A stretch of 7,185 nucleotides of DNA, from contig CADCWJ010000136.1 in NCBI GenBank assembly GCA_902806365.1, positions 1-7,185 on the forward strand, given 5' to 3'. The notes beneath the pieces were generated by a model that worked only from the letters and a program-made list of their open reading frames with translations, did no database searches and had not been told where the DNA came from. Positions 5,607 through 7,185 of this stretch are shown one piece after another. The first letter of the stretch is position 1. Every line of letters starts with the position of its first letter. The position numbers were made by a program, and so were the translations under genes. Origin of the DNA: an uncultured Thermomicrobiales bacterium. GTDB lineage: Bacteria; Chloroflexota; Chloroflexia; Thermomicrobiales; UBA6265.

Positions 5607-5664
5607 TGCCCAACACTGAAGGGATGCCCGGATCATCGTCCGGGCATCCCTTCAGTGTTGGGCA
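5607..5664. terminator. Perfect 26-bp hairpin, likely terminator
   Basis: Positions 5607-5632 pair perfectly with 5639-5664 around a 6-nt loop (TCATCG). The core is GGGATGCCCGGA with its complement TCCGGGCATCCC. The outer part includes CCCAACACTGAA. It is the strongest dyad in the window. It starts 12 bases after the stop of the propeller remnant, and the cupin gene converges on it from the right (stop at 5785). No T-tract follows. Bidirectional termination is the simplest reading; a small mobile inverted repeat is the alternative. Confidence 0.65.
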
Positions 5665-5784
5665 AGGGTGGGCTTGTTGCATGACCGCCACCGTGCACGG
5701 CGCACATTCGAGACAGCGGTTCAGTCCACCGTTCCAGATTCGTTGGCGCGTCGCGGTCGGCGTTCGGGAGCTATGCGTAGCATC

Positions 5785-6372
5785 CTAGGATCCCGGCGTT
5801 GCTTCCGGTGTGCCTCCCATCTCCATGTCGACCGGCATGATCCGTGGCGCGCCCGCCGTCAGCACCTGCGTGGCATGCACGACGGCCGGCGTGTCACCGG
5901 CGCCTCTGGCCGTGTGAACGACGTCATCCTCGTAATAGATGGCGTCACCAGGCCCGAGAGTCACATCTGTGCCCGGTTCGGTAACGTCTTCGACAGGTTC
6001 AGCGGCCCCGGAGGCAGCCCCCCGTACGACGTGAGCCGACCCCGCCAGGAGAGTCCAGCCGAAGGAGCCGGAGGCGACGCCGAGGATAGTGGTACCGGGG
6101 TGGCTGTGCGAAAAAATCTCGGCGCCGGGTTGGAAGGTGAACCGAGCCACATATATCGTCTGCCCCGGCGCGCGCGCCGACGGAACCGCGGCAAATACTT
6201 CCGCAACGACCCCAGGAGCGAGTTGATTCCCCTTGATCGGCCCGACGGGTGGGGTAGCATCCTGCGCGATGACGTCGCGACCGTGGACGGTCATTGCCAG
6301 GCCAAGGCCACCTGCGCCAAGGCCGGTGAGAGCGACGCGACGCGACATGACGGCTGGTCGACGGGTATTCAT
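5785..6372 (-). CDS. Tat-exported cupin-domain protein
   Basis: A 195-residue protein. Residues 1-37 look like a twin-arginine-type signal: 'SRRVALTGLGAGGLGLAM' (10-27), then 'VIAQDATP' at the mature end. It is therefore probably exported. The cupin barrel spans about 50-172. Motif 1 is 'PGAEIFSHSHPGTTILGVASGSF', with His89 and His91. Motif 2 is 'PGDAIYYEDDVVHTARG', with His153. The Glu ligand usual in motif 1 is absent, so metal binding would rest on three His. The tail 'GTPEATPGS' is of a kind seen on secreted Thermomicrobia proteins. The ATG at 6370-6372 is chosen because AAGGAG (6383-6388) lies 10 bases before it; the frame stays open to 6438 without such support. It is downstream of the LuxR-type gene on the same strand, with a 275-base gap that shows no clear promoter or terminator. 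Substrate unknown. Confidence 0.88.
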   Translation of the reverse strand: MNTRRPAVMSRRVALTGLGAGGLGLAMTVHGRDVIAQDATPPVGPIKGNQLAPGVVAEVFAAVPSARAPGQTIYVARFTFQPGAEIFSHSHPGTTILGVASGSFGWTLLAGSAHVVRGAASGAAEPVEDVTEPGTDVTLGPGDAIYYEDDVVHTARGAGDTPAVVHATQVLTAGAPRIMPVDMEMGGTPEATPGS

Positions 6373-6647
6373 CGCTGCACTGCTCCTTACTATAGAGAGA
6401 AATAATCCCGATCCGAAGCAGACCCGGGGCCAAAGCATTACCTCGCCCCCCGCTGTATGAGGGAGAGCGTCCGCAAGGCGATCGCGCCAGGAACCGCAAC
6501 GAGTCGGCCTTCGACTCTACCCACCATTGTGCGAGCCGGTACGGCAGTGCACATCGTAGGAAGTACGGATGCAGTGACCTGATCGTGGGATTGCAGATCC
6601 CCGTTATGCTACGGAGGATGTGCGGGGTGTCCGTTGGATGGGACGTG

Positions 6648-7185
6648 TCAGACGAGACCGCGCCGGACGGCGAGCGTGGCTGCTGCTGTGCGTGAGGAAA
6701 CATTGAAGGTGTCGAGGATGTTGCGCACGTATGTGGTCACCGTGCGATAGCCAATACCAAGCGTTGCGGCGATCTCACGGTCAGAGCGTCCGTCGGCCAA
6801 CAAACGAAGCACTTCCAGCTCGCGTGGAGTCAGGCCATGGAGTGCAAGAGTTCCGCAGTTGCTCACGGCGACGGGCACAGCACTCGAGGAGGTGACCGCG
6901 AGTGCAAGGATGACGGCCTCTTCGATGGTCAGCGCACGCCCGGCTGCGCGTGCCTCCGTGAACGCCTCCTCGCCAACTAAAGCGCGAATTTTGGTGAACC
7001 CGCACTCCACCTCGTCACGGCTACCTGGCGGTGAGATTAATCCGATTTGTTCGGCCAGGGCATCGGCCACTCCCGTGATCCGCGCGCTCATCATCGCATG
7101 CTCGCGATCCGCGCTCGCCATGCCTGCAACTACCTGCAGCACCTCCATCAGTCCCCACTTGTCATCCATTTCCCGGAACAGCGCC
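6648..7185 (-). CDS. LuxR-family transcriptional regulator, 3' part (LAL/MalT-like)
   Basis: This is the C-terminal ~178 residues of a gene that continues beyond the right edge. The frame is open to the last base, where the codons read ALFRE before an internal Met at 7167-7169, which I do not take as the start. The visible part begins with TPR-like helices ('DKWGLMEVLQVVAGMA'), then 'ADALAEQIG', 'GEEAFTEARAAGRALTIEEAVILAL', a short linker and a GerE/LuxR helix-turn-helix: 'LTPRELEVLRLLADGRSDREI' then 'RTVTTYVRNILDTFNVSSRT'. This layout is typical of large regulators that carry an N-terminal ATPase (STAND/AAA) and TPR-like region, common in Chloroflexota and Actinobacteria. Many act as inducer-sensing activators; the inducer and targets here are unknown. 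The nearest downstream gene on the strand is the cupin, a possible but untested target. Confidence 0.9.
   Translation of the reverse strand, partial: ALFREMDDKWGLMEVLQVVAGMASADREHAMMSARITGVADALAEQIGLISPPGSRDEVECGFTKIRALVGEEAFTEARAAGRALTIEEAVILALAVTSSSAVPVAVSNCGTLALHGLTPRELEVLRLLADGRSDREIAATLGIGYRTVTTYVRNILDTFNVSSRTAAATLAVRRGLV

Noticed and set aside
5223..5636. 137-codon minus-strand frame over the zinc ribbon and propeller remnant
   Set aside because: It has no recognisable motif and starts inside the hairpin; the plus-strand readings (zinc ribbon, propeller blade) are better supported.
5668..6405. 245-codon plus-strand frame opposite the cupin gene
   Set aside because: It is antisense to a signal-bearing cupin with clear metal motifs, and its start has no ribosome binding site.
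6389..6417. Promoter-like TTCGGA, 17 bases, TATAGT on the minus strand before the cupin gene
   Set aside because: Transcription would start within the ribosome binding site at 6383-6388, so it would not give a usable leader.
6618..6695. 25-codon plus-strand ORF starting right after GGAGG
   Set aside because: The binding site abuts the ATG with no spacing, the ORF overlaps the LuxR-type gene, and it encodes nothing recognisable.
1..7185. CRISPR array, tRNA, rRNA, insertion sequence or integrase
   Set aside because: No regularly spaced repeats, no cloverleaf-like segment, and no transposase or integrase motifs were seen on either strand.

Overview
This 7.2 kb window is GC-rich chromosomal DNA from a bacterium that uses strong Shine-Dalgarno sites, with GTG starts beside ATG. 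My best guess is Chloroflexota, class Thermomicrobia (Sphaerobacter/Thermomicrobium-like). Three things suggest this: the C-terminal layout of the large LuxR-type regulator at the right edge, the Tat-type signal followed by 'AQDATP' and the 'GTPEATPGS' tail of the cupin protein, and a DUF2171-like small protein. This is recognition from memory, not a search result.

Layout from left to right. A hairpin (101-130) precedes an unrecognised three-helix membrane protein with a charged N-terminal helix (243-623, +). A second hairpin (775-800) separates it from a convergent DUF2171/PRC-barrel-like protein (869-1135, -). A short divergent intergenic region with an 11-bp direct repeat and an E-box-like near-palindrome leads to an alpha/beta hydrolase (1251-1979, +). 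This abuts, stop against stop with no spacer, an SGNH/GDSL-type hydrolase (1980-2600, -). A divergent promoter region follows, then a YghZ-type aldo/keto reductase (2846-3844, +), a hairpin (3866-3892), and two VOC/glyoxalase-superfamily genes in tandem (3910-4317 and 4458-4892, both -). A 60-residue zinc-ribbon protein (5166-5348, +) lies before a 3' remnant of what looks like a beta-propeller (NHL/SMP-30-like) gene (5373-5594, +). The remnant is followed by a perfect 26-bp hairpin (5607-5664). The right end holds a Tat-exported cupin protein (5785-6372, -) and the 3' end of a LAL/MalT-like LuxR-family regulator (6648 to the window edge, -).

The genes do not form one operon. Strands alternate and most units look monocistronic, so this resembles ordinary chromosomal patchwork rather than a dedicated system. 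The most coherent theme is small-carbonyl and ester chemistry: an aldo/keto reductase whose E. coli homologue reduces L-glyceraldehyde-3-phosphate and methylglyoxal, two glyoxalase-fold proteins and two serine-hydrolase-fold proteins. That link is inference.

I found no convincing new defence, mobile or RNA-based system, no CRISPR array, no tRNA or rRNA, and no transposase. The items most worth a second look are the SGNH protein with Glu at the usual catalytic His position, the degraded propeller gene with its intact-looking terminator, the repeat and palindrome cluster at 1152-1202, and the small zinc-ribbon gene.
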